Notes: generated by a model from the letters alone, not told the origin. Positions 45,358-54,350 are shown, counted from the stretch's first letter. The stretch: DNA of 64,000 nucleotides from Actinomycetes bacterium (GCA_025356335.1 JANXUF010000022.1:18901-82900); one strand, 5' to 3'. Numbers and translations: made by a program.

Positions 45358-45717
45358 TCAGGCGACAGAGTAGGAGTCCGGCACCTCGTCGACCACCAGT
45401 TCCGGGCGGGCGATTTTGGGCGGACGACCACGGGGGCGCTTGTTGACGACGACGTGCCCGTTGGAGACGAGCTCGCCTCCCCAGACGCCCCACGGCTCGA
45501 GACGCTCGACAGCCCCTTCGAGGCATACTTCGGTGAGGCTGCACTTGCCGCAGATCGCCTTGGCGCGGGCGATCGACATTGCCTCGTCGCTGAAGAAGAG
45601 GTGCGTCAGGGTGCCGTTGCCGTCCCGGCAGCGGGCGCGTGCCCACGGGTTGGCAGTACTGATCAGCGGCTTGGCTTGGTAGTCGTCGTGATATTCGGTG
45701 ATTTGCAGGGCGAACAT
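45358..45717 (-). CDS. WhiB-family transcriptional regulator
   Basis: 119 residues. The four cluster-binding cysteines are Cys30, Cys56, Cys59 and Cys65 (AICGKCSLTEVC), followed by the WhiB turn GVWGGE at 77-82 and a basic GRPPK tail that binds DNA. WhiB proteins carry a [4Fe-4S] cluster and act with the primary sigma factor in redox and nitric-oxide responses. The ATG at 45717 is preceded by AAGGAACA. A terminator for the upstream small gene separates it from that gene, so it should have its own promoter in 45718-45820. Confidence 0.92.
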   Translation of the reverse strand: MFALQITEYHDDYQAKPLISTANPWARARCRDGNGTLTHLFFSDEAMSIARAKAICGKCSLTEVCLEGAVERLEPWGVWGGELVSNGHVVVNKRPRGRPPKIARPELVVDEVPDSYSVA

Positions 45718-45820
45718 GGCAGGTGTTCCTTGTCGTTTCAGCGTTCGGTTGTTCGTGTCGTCTTCGATGTGGGTGTCGTACTGTCCTGTGGTCTTCTCGA
45801 GTGGTCGGAACGTGTGCCGA

Positions 45821-45858
45821 AAATCAAAAAGGCCGCCGGGACGAAGTCCCGACGGCCT
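45821..45858 (-). terminator. rho-independent terminator upstream of whiB
   Basis: AGGCCG-C-CGGGAC (45830-45842) pairs with GTCCCG-A-CGGCCT (45846-45858), with one internal mismatch and a 3-base loop. On the minus strand it is followed by a T-rich stretch (TTTTTGATTT, 45821-45830 complement). It lies 20 bases after the stop of the small minus-strand gene at 45879 and is the clearest intrinsic terminator in the window. Confidence 0.8.
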
Positions 45859-45878
45859 GGTGGCGAGGCTTGACTTTG

Positions 45879-46058
45879 CTAAGTCAGCGCTCTGGAGAGC
45901 CGTCGGGTGGGTCGCTTCGTATTGGCCTCGACGGTCGGGAAACCATCGGTACCAACCGTGCCTGCAGCGAGCCATGCATATCCGTGGTCGATGACACACG
46001 GGCGCGGGAAGCTGTCGGCCGAGATGGTCAGCTGCTGAGCGGTGGTCATCGATGTCAT
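45879..46058 (-). CDS. small unrecognised protein
   Basis: 59 residues: it starts MTSMTTAQQLTISADSFPRP and ends in a basic RPTRRLSRALT. The middle, CVIDHGYAWLAAGTVGTDG, is moderately hydrophobic but too short for a sure membrane helix. Support for a real gene: AAGGGA lies about 10 bases before the ATG at 46058, and an intrinsic terminator follows 20 bases after the stop. It lies upstream of whiB and is divergent from the thioesterase-like gene. No family recognised. Confidence 0.6.
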   Translation of the reverse strand: MTSMTTAQQLTISADSFPRPCVIDHGYAWLAAGTVGTDGFPTVEANTKRPTRRLSRALT

Positions 46059-46238
46059 CAGAATGCTGTCCCTTCTCGTAGAGCGCACAGATGTGCTGCG
46101 TGCACTAGCGAACCACGTCGCACCCCTCGGCGTCAATCGATTATTCAGTTTTCTTTCAAGTCAGCCGAATCATCCGCAACGAGGACACGGTGGGCTTGGC
46201 ACGGGCCGGTTCGAGACACCGGGAGTACAGTTTGTGGC

Positions 46239-47027
46239 GTGACCAGCGGGCTGACGGAGAACGCCGCGGCGCCGTCGACGCCGGGTCGCGTGTTCACCAG
46301 TTCGCGGCGCGTACGCCTCGGCGATGTATCGCCTGGTGGCCGATTGCGCCTCGATGCGATCCTGCGCTACCTGCAAGATGTCGCAGACGACGACACGATC
46401 GATGCCGGCCTGGTCGATGCCGTCGGCTGGGTGGTGCGTCGAACCGTGCTGTCAGTCATCCGGTTCCCGATCTATCAGGAGCCGTTGGCCATTGCCACGT
46501 GGTGTTCCGGTCTCGGCGGACGGTGGGCAGAGCGCTCGACCAGCCTCGTCGGTGAACACGGCGGACGTGTCGACTCGGCAACCATCTGGGTGCACATCGA
46601 TCCGCAGACGTTCAGGGCAATTCCGCTGCCGGACTCGTTTGCGCGTATCTACGCCACGTCGGCTGCTGGTCGCAAGGTCAGTGCGAAACTTTTCCACGGC
46701 GGTGTTCCTGTTGGCGCAATGTCGATCGATTGGGCGCTGCGCTTCGCCGACTACGACGTGATGGGCCATGTCAACAATGCCGTCGTCGCCGAACTGGTCG
46801 AGGAACAACTGTCGCGCCTGCGCCTGTTACGGGCACCGATGACCGCCACCTTCGAGTACCGCTCCGAGGTCCCCCCGATGGCATCCGTCCGTGCGACGGT
46901 CCTCGACCGTTTCGCTGTGGCGGACCGTGGCGGTTGCGGGTTGTGGCTGAGCGACGCTGAAGGGAAGGTCCTCGCCAGCGCCGATGTATCGAACAACACC
47001 CCGACCAGCGATGATGTGCAGACGTGA
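46239..47027 (+). CDS. acyl-ACP thioesterase-like double hot-dog protein
   Basis: 262 residues. Two hot-dog domains in tandem: the first has RVRLGDVSPGGRLRLDAILR and LQDVADDDTIDAGL, and the second has SIDWALRFADYDVMGHVNNA, the GHVNN active-site-like stretch. This is the FatA/acyl-ACP thioesterase layout, which frees fatty acids from carrier protein or CoA. The GTG at 46239 gives MTSGLTENAA; the frame is open far upstream but that part is antisense to other genes. It overlaps the following dehydratase gene by 4 bases. Confidence 0.8.
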   Translation: MTSGLTENAAAPSTPGRVFTSSRRVRLGDVSPGGRLRLDAILRYLQDVADDDTIDAGLVDAVGWVVRRTVLSVIRFPIYQEPLAIATWCSGLGGRWAERSTSLVGEHGGRVDSATIWVHIDPQTFRAIPLPDSFARIYATSAAGRKVSAKLFHGGVPVGAMSIDWALRFADYDVMGHVNNAVVAELVEEQLSRLRLLRAPMTATFEYRSEVPPMASVRATVLDRFAVADRGGCGLWLSDAEGKVLASADVSNNTPTSDDVQT

Positions 47028-47971
47028 CGGAGACCGTGACCCCCGACGACATCGAAGCCGCCTACCGACGCATCGGCGGCTACACCCGGCGGACTCCCGT
47101 GATGGCGATTGCCGGAGGCGATGTCGGATCGCCGGTCGATCTGACGCTCAAGCTGGAGTTGCTGCAACATGCCGGCTCGTTCAAGCCCCGTGGCGCATTC
47201 AACCGAGTGCTGACCGCCGGGCTGTTGCCGGATTCGGGGCTCATCGCCGCCAGTGGAGGTAACCACGGCGCGGCCGTCGCCTATGTCGCCATGACGCTCG
47301 GAGTCAGCGCCGAGATCTTCGTCCCATCGACCAGCCCGGACATCAAGCGGCGCAACATCGAACGTTTCGGTGCCACCGTCAACATCGTCGAGGGGATGTA
47401 CGACGATGCGCAGCGTGAAGCGAACCTCCGTCAGGCGTGCAGCGCTGCGCTGATGGTGCATCCCTTCGATCACCCGACGACCATCGCCGGTCAGGGCACG
47501 ATGTCGCTCGAACTCGAACAGCAACTCGGCTCCGACGGTTTCGAGACGCTCATCGTCGCGAGCGGTGGCGGCGGGTTCACCGCCGGCCAGGCGGCGTGGT
47601 TCAGGGATCGCCGCAAGATCGTCAGTGTCGAGCCGGAAACCTCACAGTGTCTTCGCCAGGCATTGCTCGCCGGCAAACCCGTCAGCGTCGAGGTCAGTGG
47701 TGTGGCCGCCGACGCACTCGGCGCTCGACAGATCGGCGAGACACCCTGGAACATCGTCAAGGAGTTCGTCGATCTCGCAGTCGTCGTGCCGGACGAGGAG
47801 ATCCGAGCGGCCCAACGCTTTCTGTGGAACGCACTGCGGCTCGTCGTCGAGCCAGGCGGTGCGGCTGCGCTGGCAGCGATCCGCTGTGGTGCCTATGTGC
47901 CCGAACCCCGGGAGCGGGTCGTCGTGGTCGTCTGCGGAGCGAACTGCGAACCGGACACGGTCACCGCCTGA
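47024..47971 (+). CDS. PLP-dependent serine/threonine dehydratase-like enzyme
   Basis: 315 residues. The PLP lysine is in HAGSFKPRGAFNRVL (about 44-58), the phosphate loop is ASGGNHGAAVAYVA, and SGGGGFTAGQAAWF is the second glycine-rich loop of fold type II enzymes. It matches the threonine dehydratase / serine racemase group, without the regulatory ACT domain. The start GTG at 47024 overlaps the thioesterase stop (GTGA). The closest function is deamination or racemisation of Ser/Thr; the substrate is not certain. Confidence 0.87.
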   Translation: MTETVTPDDIEAAYRRIGGYTRRTPVMAIAGGDVGSPVDLTLKLELLQHAGSFKPRGAFNRVLTAGLLPDSGLIAASGGNHGAAVAYVAMTLGVSAEIFVPSTSPDIKRRNIERFGATVNIVEGMYDDAQREANLRQACSAALMVHPFDHPTTIAGQGTMSLELEQQLGSDGFETLIVASGGGGFTAGQAAWFRDRRKIVSVEPETSQCLRQALLAGKPVSVEVSGVAADALGARQIGETPWNIVKEFVDLAVVVPDEEIRAAQRFLWNALRLVVEPGGAAALAAIRCGAYVPEPRERVVVVVCGANCEPDTVTA

Positions 47972-48007
47972 CCGACGGTCAGCCTCTCGGTCACCGCCTG
48001 ACCGACG
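47958..48007. repeat. 20-base direct repeat at the 3' end of the dehydratase gene
   Basis: CGGTCACCGCCTGACCGACG occurs at 47958-47977 and 47988-48007, a 30-base period. The first copy contains the stop codon. It looks like a short tandem duplication of the gene's end and has no clear function. Confidence 0.6.
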
Positions 48008-48180
48008 AACGCACGATTCTCCGTCAACGGTGGCGTCGCGGCCATGTCCTCACCGAGATGCCGCTCAGAACGTGACCGCGCCGGGCCGTCGCTGTATGTC
48101 TGCACTTCCGCATGTCTGCTCTGTCGTGTGACCTGGCGGGTTGTCGACCCGCGGTGTTCTTCATTGCGGTTGGTGGCAGC

Positions 48181-49782
48181 ATGATCGTCGTGCATCGCAC
48201 ATCTCGGGCTCCCTTTCTCATTTCCGCGCTCATCGTCGGGTCGATGGCGTTGACGGGTTGCTCGACTAGCAGCGTGTCATCGACCTCCCCTGCGGCTCGA
48301 CCTGCCGCAGTGTCGACGATCGCCGCCAGTACGGCGGCCCCGTCGATTCCGACGACTGCGCCTGCGTCGACAGCCGGCCGCTCGTCAGGTGTGTCGACCG
48401 CCGTTTCATCCGCCGTCATCTCGTCGATGGTCCCTTCGAGCAGCTCGACGGCGGTGTCGACCACTGTGACCGCTGTGACCACTGCGACCGCTGTGACCAC
48501 CGCGACCGCCGAGACCACCGCGACGAGTGCGGCCACGGGCGGCCTGCCGACGTTGGCGAGTGCGAGCAGTTCGGGGTCGGCCGCCTCGGGAGCGCCCCAG
48601 GGTTCGCCGCAGACCTCAGTGCCGAAGACCCCATCGGCGACGCCCATACAGGTCGGGAGTCCTGGCGCAACCGCGAGGTTCTCGGCGACGACCAACTGGA
48701 CGTCGTTCGACCGTGCGTTGGTCCAAGGCCTACTGACTCGGGGGGCGATCACCGTGTCGGTCGCTGTCGCTGATCACGGCACCATCGTGCATACGGCTGC
48801 CGCTGGACCGATCGACCAGGACACCGGCGTCGCCGCGACACCGGCTGCGCGCTTCCGGATCGCCAGCAACTCCAAGATGCTGACCGGCACGGTGGTCATG
48901 GAACTCGTCGAGCAGAACAAGCTGCGGCTCGACGAAAACGTACTGCCGCTCGTCGCCAAGCAACTCGGCGTACGACTGGGTGATCCACGGATGGCGTCGA
49001 TCACCCTGAAGCAACTGCTCAGTCATACGAGCGGCTTCGGAGTCTTCAGGCCGCAGTTCTTCGACGGCGCTGCGTCGAGCTGCGCGGATGCTGCACGCCA
49101 GGGACTCGGGCATGCGCTGCTGCACGACCCCGGTGCCAACTACCAGTACAGCAACATGAACTTCTGCATCCTCGGACAGCTGATCGAATTGGTCACGGGG
49201 ACGCCGTATGCGCAGGCCATCCAGGATCGACTGCTGAAGCCGCTCGGTATCACCGATATGCGCATGGCGGGCACCTACGACGTGCGGCCAGGGGACGTCC
49301 ACCATCCATCGCGACCGGGACGTGACTTCATGGAAGCACTCGGACCGGCGGGCGCCTGGATCGGCTCGGCGAGCGATCTCGTGCGCATCGTCGACGCCCT
49401 CGACGACACAGTGCCAGGTTTTCATCCGTTGCAACCGGCAACGGTCGTGCTGATGCGTACGGCGCTACCGATCGCCTACCTCAGGCCGGGTGACGCCTAC
49501 GGCCTGGCGTTACGGCTGTGGTCCGACGGCACGTGGGGGCACACCGGCACGGTCGAGGCCGCACATTCGATGGTCATCGATCGCCCCGACGGCATCACCT
49601 GGGCAGTCCTGATCAACGGCGAAGTCCCTTCCGACACCGACAAGATCCGCACGTTCGTCGACGCCGCGTTCGCAACGATGAACGTGCCGCCGCCAGTCGC
49701 CGATCCGACGATCTACACCGTCCCGGCACCGACCGTGCCGCCTGGCGGTGCGACGTCGACGGCAGCAGCTGACACTGGCTGA
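48181..49782 (+). CDS. beta-lactamase/D,D-peptidase-fold serine hydrolase, lipoprotein
   Basis: 533 residues. It has a lipoprotein signal with Cys27 (SMALTGCSTS), then a ~130-residue Ser/Thr/Ala linker with TTATAVTTATAETT-like repeats (about 30-150). The catalytic domain has ASNSKMLTG (SxxK), YQYSNMNFCI (YSN) and WGHTGTVEAA (HTG), the class C beta-lactamase/esterase fold. It may be a D,D-peptidase, esterase or D-aminopeptidase on the cell surface. The ATG at 48181 gives the proper signal peptide; an in-frame ATG at 48112 would bury it. Confidence 0.85.
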   Translation: MIVVHRTSRAPFLISALIVGSMALTGCSTSSVSSTSPAARPAAVSTIAASTAAPSIPTTAPASTAGRSSGVSTAVSSAVISSMVPSSSSTAVSTTVTAVTTATAVTTATAETTATSAATGGLPTLASASSSGSAASGAPQGSPQTSVPKTPSATPIQVGSPGATARFSATTNWTSFDRALVQGLLTRGAITVSVAVADHGTIVHTAAAGPIDQDTGVAATPAARFRIASNSKMLTGTVVMELVEQNKLRLDENVLPLVAKQLGVRLGDPRMASITLKQLLSHTSGFGVFRPQFFDGAASSCADAARQGLGHALLHDPGANYQYSNMNFCILGQLIELVTGTPYAQAIQDRLLKPLGITDMRMAGTYDVRPGDVHHPSRPGRDFMEALGPAGAWIGSASDLVRIVDALDDTVPGFHPLQPATVVLMRTALPIAYLRPGDAYGLALRLWSDGTWGHTGTVEAAHSMVIDRPDGITWAVLINGEVPSDTDKIRTFVDAAFATMNVPPPVADPTIYTVPAPTVPPGGATSTAAADTG

Positions 49783-49847
49783 TTGCGCCGCCGGGCCGGG
49801 ATTGAGCGGCCAACTGCGCTGCCAGAAAGTTCTCGATCGTGACCGCC

Positions 49848-50903
49848 TCAACGGACGACGTAGTGCAGCAGTCCGTCGACGCGTTCGACGTCTGCCTCGC
49901 CGAGGAGGCGGAGGTGTTCGAGATGGGCGTAGGTCTCGCTGTCAGCCATTGGGCCCTGCGCTCGTGGCGAGAACAGATGCGTTGACATCTCCATCACCGA
50001 AGCCGGTCGGCCAAGTGCGTGAGAGGCTTCCCGAAGTACGCCGAGCCGCTCGACATGGTGCCGTTTGATCGCTTCTGCACGCCCGGCGATGTCGCTGAAG
50101 ACGTCGCCATGTGCCGGCAGCACGACGGTTGTCTGATCGCCGTAGGTGGCGACCTTGTCGAGCGAATCGAAGAACTCCTTGAGTGGGTCGGCGGGCCCGC
50201 GGGTGTCGCCGATATGCGGGGTGATCGTCGGCAGTACGTGATCGCCGCTGAACATCACGCCGTGCTCCGGATCGAACAGGCACAGGCAATCGGCCGTGTG
50301 TCCAGGCGTGTGAATCGCGACCCAGTCGCGGCGGGCGAGGGAAATGACATCTGCCTCATCGAGGCGCTCGGTCGGGCGCATGAACATCGGGCTGTGAGCC
50401 ATCGCGCGCATCTCCAACATCCGCTCGGCAGGCGGCGCAGGGCTCTCGCCGCCCCACGGCGTCGCCGCGCCGGCCCACGTACCCTCGGAATCGGGCTCAG
50501 GGAAGCGGTCCTCGATGTCGCGATCGTCGCCGTCGTGGTTCTGCAGCCAGCGGACGGCGAACTTGCGATGACTGACGATGCGCGCTCCGGTCTCGGCACG
50601 CAGCTGGCTGGCACCGCCGAAATGATCCGGATGGCTGTGGGTGACGATGACCGTGTGGATTCTCGCCAGCGGAATGCCGGCGGCACGCAGCCGGGTCGTG
50701 AGGTTCTGCCACGACGCTGGACCCGGCAGACCCGGATCGATCAGCGCAAAACCGTTGGCGTCCTCCATCGCGTAACAATTGACGTGGCCGAGCCCTGGCA
50801 TGTCGATGACGAGTTGCATCCGCACGACGCCCGGCGCGACCTCGTCGATCTCCTCGCGGGCGGGGAGCTGTTCTTGTTTCGGAGGCCGAACGAGTGCCGT
50901 CAT
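49848..50903 (-). CDS. metallo-beta-lactamase-fold hydrolase
   Basis: 351 residues. The zinc ligands are in VTHSHPDHFGGAS, HTPGHTADCLCL and MFSGDHVLP, and a C-terminal helical region resembles LACTB2/glyoxalase II-like proteins. The start at 50903 (MTALVRPPKQ) is favoured over an in-frame codon at 50951 with no ribosome site. Likely a hydrolase of a thioester or other small substrate. It is downstream of orn on the same strand, separated by a weak hairpin. Confidence 0.85.
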   Translation of the reverse strand: MTALVRPPKQEQLPAREEIDEVAPGVVRMQLVIDMPGLGHVNCYAMEDANGFALIDPGLPGPASWQNLTTRLRAAGIPLARIHTVIVTHSHPDHFGGASQLRAETGARIVSHRKFAVRWLQNHDGDDRDIEDRFPEPDSEGTWAGAATPWGGESPAPPAERMLEMRAMAHSPMFMRPTERLDEADVISLARRDWVAIHTPGHTADCLCLFDPEHGVMFSGDHVLPTITPHIGDTRGPADPLKEFFDSLDKVATYGDQTTVVLPAHGDVFSDIAGRAEAIKRHHVERLGVLREASHALGRPASVMEMSTHLFSPRAQGPMADSETYAHLEHLRLLGEADVERVDGLLHYVVR

Positions 50904-50948
50904 CCGCTCGACCGTACCGAACGTCGTCCGGAACGCTCGGGTTGAAGT

Positions 50949-50975
50949 CACCGGCCGGTTACGAACGAGCCGGTG
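50949..50975 (-). terminator. weak hairpin after orn
   Basis: CACCGGC at 50949-50955 pairs with GCCGGTG at 50969-50975. On the minus strand it follows the orn stop by 6 bases and precedes the MBL gene. No U-run. Confidence 0.35.
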
Positions 50976-50981
50976 CGTTTG

Positions 50982-51536
50982 TCACATCGGTGCAGGATGG
51001 ATACTCGGAATGAATGCCCGTTCGCGGTAGTACCGCAACTCTTCGACACTGGCGCGTATGTCATCGAGCGCCCGGTGAGCTCCGGCCTTGTGGGGTCGCT
51101 TGGAGGTGATGTCGGGGTACCAGCGTTTGACGAGTTCCTTGACGCTGGAGACGTCGATCGATCGATAGTGCAACCAGTCCTCGATGTCCGGAAGGTAGGC
51201 CGTGAGGAAGCGGCGGTCCATCCCGATCGAGTTGCCGCAGAGCGGCGTCGACTTGGCCGTCGGCACGAAGGACTTGATGAACTCGAGCGTCGCCTGGCCG
51301 GCAGCTTCGAGTGTGATCGTCGATGCGGAGATCGCTGGGAGCAGACCCGAACGGGTGTGCATGTCGAAGACGAACGGGTCCATGATCGCCAACGCCTCTG
51401 CCGATTGATGCACGACGAGATCGGGTCCCTCGGCGACGATCTCCAGCTCGTCATCGGTGACGAGCGTGGCGATCTCGACGATCACGTCCTTCGCTGGGTC
51501 GAGTCCTGTCATTTCGAGGTCCATCCACACGAGCAC
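50982..51536 (-). CDS. orn: oligoribonuclease
   Basis: 184 residues from the GTG at 51536. The DEDD exonuclease motifs are VWMDLEMTGLD, CGNSIGMDRRFLTAYLP and HRALDDIRASVEELRYYRER. It degrades 2-5-mer RNAs, including pGpG from cyclic-di-GMP turnover, to nucleotides in the cytoplasm. The start is uncertain: a TTG at 51560 is also in frame, but family N-termini begin close to the LVWMDLEMTGL block. It diverges from dut. Confidence 0.92.
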   Translation of the reverse strand: MLVWMDLEMTGLDPAKDVIVEIATLVTDDELEIVAEGPDLVVHQSAEALAIMDPFVFDMHTRSGLLPAISASTITLEAAGQATLEFIKSFVPTAKSTPLCGNSIGMDRRFLTAYLPDIEDWLHYRSIDVSSVKELVKRWYPDITSKRPHKAGAHRALDDIRASVEELRYYRERAFIPSIHPAPM

Positions 51537-51742
51537 GGCTGCACAACATACGCCCTGCAAAGCCGGAAATGCGCCACCTGGGCCCAGCGGCCGGCGTGGC
51601 TCGGCAGAATCCGCGTTGCGACCGATCGCTCGCAGCGGGAAACCAACAATCGCACTGGATCCGGCATCTGGTGCCTGAAGGTCAGCGGTGTCGCGCCTGG
51701 CGCCGGTCTTGCGTTGCTGCCGAGGTGCAATAGCCTGCGCCG

Positions 51743-52177
51743 ATGCTCGATATCAGCATCGTCCAGCTCGACCGCGAACTTGCGATTCCGACGTATGCGC
51801 GGTCTGGTGATGCAGGTGTCGACCTCGTCGCCCGTGTCGGTGCTGCCGTTCAGCCTGGCGGGGGACGGATGCTCGTCCCGACGGGCATCGCCATCGCCAT
51901 CCCGGCGGGGTACGCAGGTTTCGTCGTGCCTCGCAGTGGTTTGGCATTGCACCACGGCATCACCGTCGTCAACGCCCCAGGGCTCATCGATTGCGCGTAC
52001 CGGGACGAGATCAAGGTCATCGTGCTCAATACCGATCCCGTGTTGGCGTACCAGATCCACCGCGGTGATCGCATCGCCCAACTCGTCATCCAGCGCGTCG
52101 AGGAGATCAAGTGGCAGCAGGTCGAGTCGTTCGACGACGAGGGGCGCGGCGGAGGCTTCGGCCACAGCGGCCGCTGA
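51743..52177 (+). CDS. dut: dUTP diphosphatase
   Basis: 144 residues. The five trimeric dUTPase motifs are visible: RSGDAGVDLVARV, VPRSGLALHHGITVVNAPGL (two motifs), CAYRDEIKVIVLN, RGDRIAQLVIQRV and a Gly-rich tail (DDEGRGGGFGHSG) whose Phe caps the active site. It hydrolyses dUTP to dUMP and pyrophosphate. The ATG at 51743 gives MLDISIVQLD. It converges with the DNA ligase gene. Confidence 0.95.
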   Translation: MLDISIVQLDRELAIPTYARSGDAGVDLVARVGAAVQPGGGRMLVPTGIAIAIPAGYAGFVVPRSGLALHHGITVVNAPGLIDCAYRDEIKVIVLNTDPVLAYQIHRGDRIAQLVIQRVEEIKWQQVESFDDEGRGGGFGHSGR

Positions 52178-52194
52178 CATCGCTGACGGGGCGC

Positions 52195-53109
52195 TCACGG
52201 GTTGCTGTCATCTGCGAGGCCGAGGAAGGCTGCGTGTCTGACGAGACCGTCGTTCGTCCATTCTGCGATCTCGATACGAGCGTGCAGTTCCGGCGTGATC
52301 CAGGTTGCACCCTTGCGGTATTCGCTCGGGGGAAGCGGGGTGAATGGGCAGTGCTTCGTCGCCAGCACCGACATCGAAGTGAAGAGCGAGTCGATCGTCA
52401 ACTGGCTGAAACCGCTGCCGACGCCCCCCGCAAAACGCAGCGTGCCATCGGCTTGCGCCACGCCGACCAACAGCGCTCCGAACGTCGCAGAACGCGAACC
52501 GCTTCCGGTGGTGAATCCGCCGATGACGACCGTCTCCTTTCGTCGGTTCTTCACCTTGCGCCACGCTTTCGATCGCTTGCCGGGAACGTAGATCGAGTTG
52601 ATCCGTTTGGCCATCACGCCTTCGAGCCCACCGGTCATCGTCGCCTCGAGCAATGCGGCGCCACCGCCGATGCGATGCGTCGGAACGAGAAAGTTCGAAC
52701 CTGCCTCGACAACGCCTTCGAGCAGATTGCGGCGCTGTAGGTAGTCCAATCCGATGGTGTCGTGTCCGTCGATGTGCAGGATGTCGAAGGGGTAGAAGAC
52801 GGCTTCGCTCTGATGGCGTTGAATCCCTTCGAAACTCGGTCTGGCCTGCTCGTCGAGCACCACCAACTCGCCGTCGAGGATCGCCGCTGCGGCATTCGTC
52901 GACGCCGGCAGACCGCCGATCTCCGGATACTTCGACGTCACGTCGATCCCGTTCGAACTCTGCAGCCGGAGCCGTGAGCCGTCGACATAGGCGATCGTCC
53001 GGTACCCGTCCCACTTGATCTCGTAGGCCCACTCGTCATCGTCGCTGTCCGGCGGCAACTGGGCGAGGACCGCCTTCATCGGCTCGACGGGAAATCTCAG
53101 CCCCGGCAC
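52195..53109 (-). CDS. ATP-dependent DNA ligase (LigC/LigD ligase-domain type)
   Basis: 304 residues. Motif I with the nucleotidyl lysine is YEIKWDGYRTIAYVDG (about 30-45), motif III is FYPFDILHIDGHD, motif IV is LEGVMAKR and motif V is KAWRKVKN. An OB-fold follows (TVVIGGFTTGSGSRSATFGA). It is a short stand-alone ligase for nicked duplex DNA, akin to LigC, possibly used in end joining or base-excision repair. No Ku or primase gene is present in this window. It is 6 bases downstream of the M20 amidohydrolase gene. Confidence 0.9.
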   Translation of the reverse strand: MPGLRFPVEPMKAVLAQLPPDSDDDEWAYEIKWDGYRTIAYVDGSRLRLQSSNGIDVTSKYPEIGGLPASTNAAAAILDGELVVLDEQARPSFEGIQRHQSEAVFYPFDILHIDGHDTIGLDYLQRRNLLEGVVEAGSNFLVPTHRIGGGAALLEATMTGGLEGVMAKRINSIYVPGKRSKAWRKVKNRRKETVVIGGFTTGSGSRSATFGALLVGVAQADGTLRFAGGVGSGFSQLTIDSLFTSMSVLATKHCPFTPLPPSEYRKGATWITPELHARIEIAEWTNDGLVRHAAFLGLADDSNP

Positions 53110-53115
53110 GGCTGT

Positions 53116-54345
53116 TCAGCCGGGGGCGAGATGGCGCAGTGCGACACCGGCGTGCACTGCGATACCGGACCGCATGCAGTCCTCGTCGAAGTACACGCGG
53201 TTCGAATGGTTCGGCGCCGCCTTGTCCAACGCCACGTCGAGTGGTGTCGCTCCGAGGAACATCATCGCGCCGGGGAGGCGTTGCAGGACGTAGCTGAAGT
53301 CCTCGGCACCCATCACCGGATTCGGCAACCGGAATGCATGGTCGGCGCCGAGCAGTCCACCCGCAGTGTCGAGGGCGAAGTCGGCAAAGTTCGTGTCGTT
53401 CTTGGTGACCGGATAGTTGATCCGCAGTTCGACCTCGACCTGCGCATCGTGCGCCGACGCAATCCCCTCTGCGACCCGTCTGACTCCGTCGTGGACCTTC
53501 TTGCGCGTGGCTTCGCTGACGGCCCGCATCGTGCCTTCGATCGTCGCCGTCTCCGGAATGACGTTCGTCGTCGTACCGGCGATGATGCGGGCGACCGTCA
53601 CGACAGCCGGATCGAAGACGTCGATTCGGCGCGTCACCATCAATTGCAGCGCCTGGACGATCTCGCAGGCGATCGGGATCGGATCGATCGTCTTCGATGG
53701 ATCCGAGGCGTGGCCGCCCTTGCCGGTCACGGTGATCTTCAGTTCGTCGGAGGACGCCATGATCGATCCGCCGCGTGTGCTGACGAATCCGGTCGGCAGT
53801 GCACTGGTGGTGTGCAGCGCGAACGCAGCGGTGACCGGTGACGGTGTGCCGTCGGCGAGCGCCGGAACGTCGAGCAGGCCCTCGTCGAGCATGTATTCGG
53901 CACCGCCGTAGCCCTCCTCCCCGGGTTGGAACATGAACAGCACCCGTCCGGCGATCTCGTCGCGGTGGTTGGCGAGCAGCTTGGCGGCACCGACGAGCAT
54001 GGCGACGTGGGTGTCGTGACCGCAGGCGTGCATCGTGTTGGTGACGGTGCTCGCAAAATCGAGTCCGGTGTCCTCCGGCATCGGCAGTGCATCGGTGTCG
54101 GCGCGCAGCAGGATCGTCGGGCCCGGCTTCGAGCCGGTGAACAGCGCACTGACGCCGCTGGTCTGCTGATGGCGGGTGATCGCCAGGTCGACCCCTTCGA
54201 GCGATTCCAGCAGTGCGTCGGTCGTGATCGGATTGTGGATGCCGATCTCAGGTCGCTGATGCAACCGGCGGCGCAACGCGACGGCCGCACTCAACTGATC
54301 CTGAGCTTCGGCGACGAGGGTGTCCAGCGATTGATTCGAGGTCAT
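53116..54345 (-). CDS. M20-family amidohydrolase (hippurate hydrolase-like)
   Basis: 409 residues. ILLRADTDALPMPEDTGLDF, HACGHDTHVAMLVGAAKLLA and FMFQPGEEGYGGAEYMLDEG supply the metal-binding Cys/His/Glu of the M20D subfamily. The dimerisation domain (about 190-300) follows, and NPVMGAEDFSYVLQRLPGAM is near the C-terminus. It removes an acyl group from N-acyl-amino acids in the cytoplasm. The gene starts at the ATG at 54345 and diverges from the NUDIX gene, whose start lies 6 bases away. Confidence 0.9.
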   Translation of the reverse strand: MTSNQSLDTLVAEAQDQLSAAVALRRRLHQRPEIGIHNPITTDALLESLEGVDLAITRHQQTSGVSALFTGSKPGPTILLRADTDALPMPEDTGLDFASTVTNTMHACGHDTHVAMLVGAAKLLANHRDEIAGRVLFMFQPGEEGYGGAEYMLDEGLLDVPALADGTPSPVTAAFALHTTSALPTGFVSTRGGSIMASSDELKITVTGKGGHASDPSKTIDPIPIACEIVQALQLMVTRRIDVFDPAVVTVARIIAGTTTNVIPETATIEGTMRAVSEATRKKVHDGVRRVAEGIASAHDAQVEVELRINYPVTKNDTNFADFALDTAGGLLGADHAFRLPNPVMGAEDFSYVLQRLPGAMMFLGATPLDVALDKAAPNHSNRVYFDEDCMRSGIAVHAGVALRHLAPG

Positions 54346-54350
54346 AGCTC

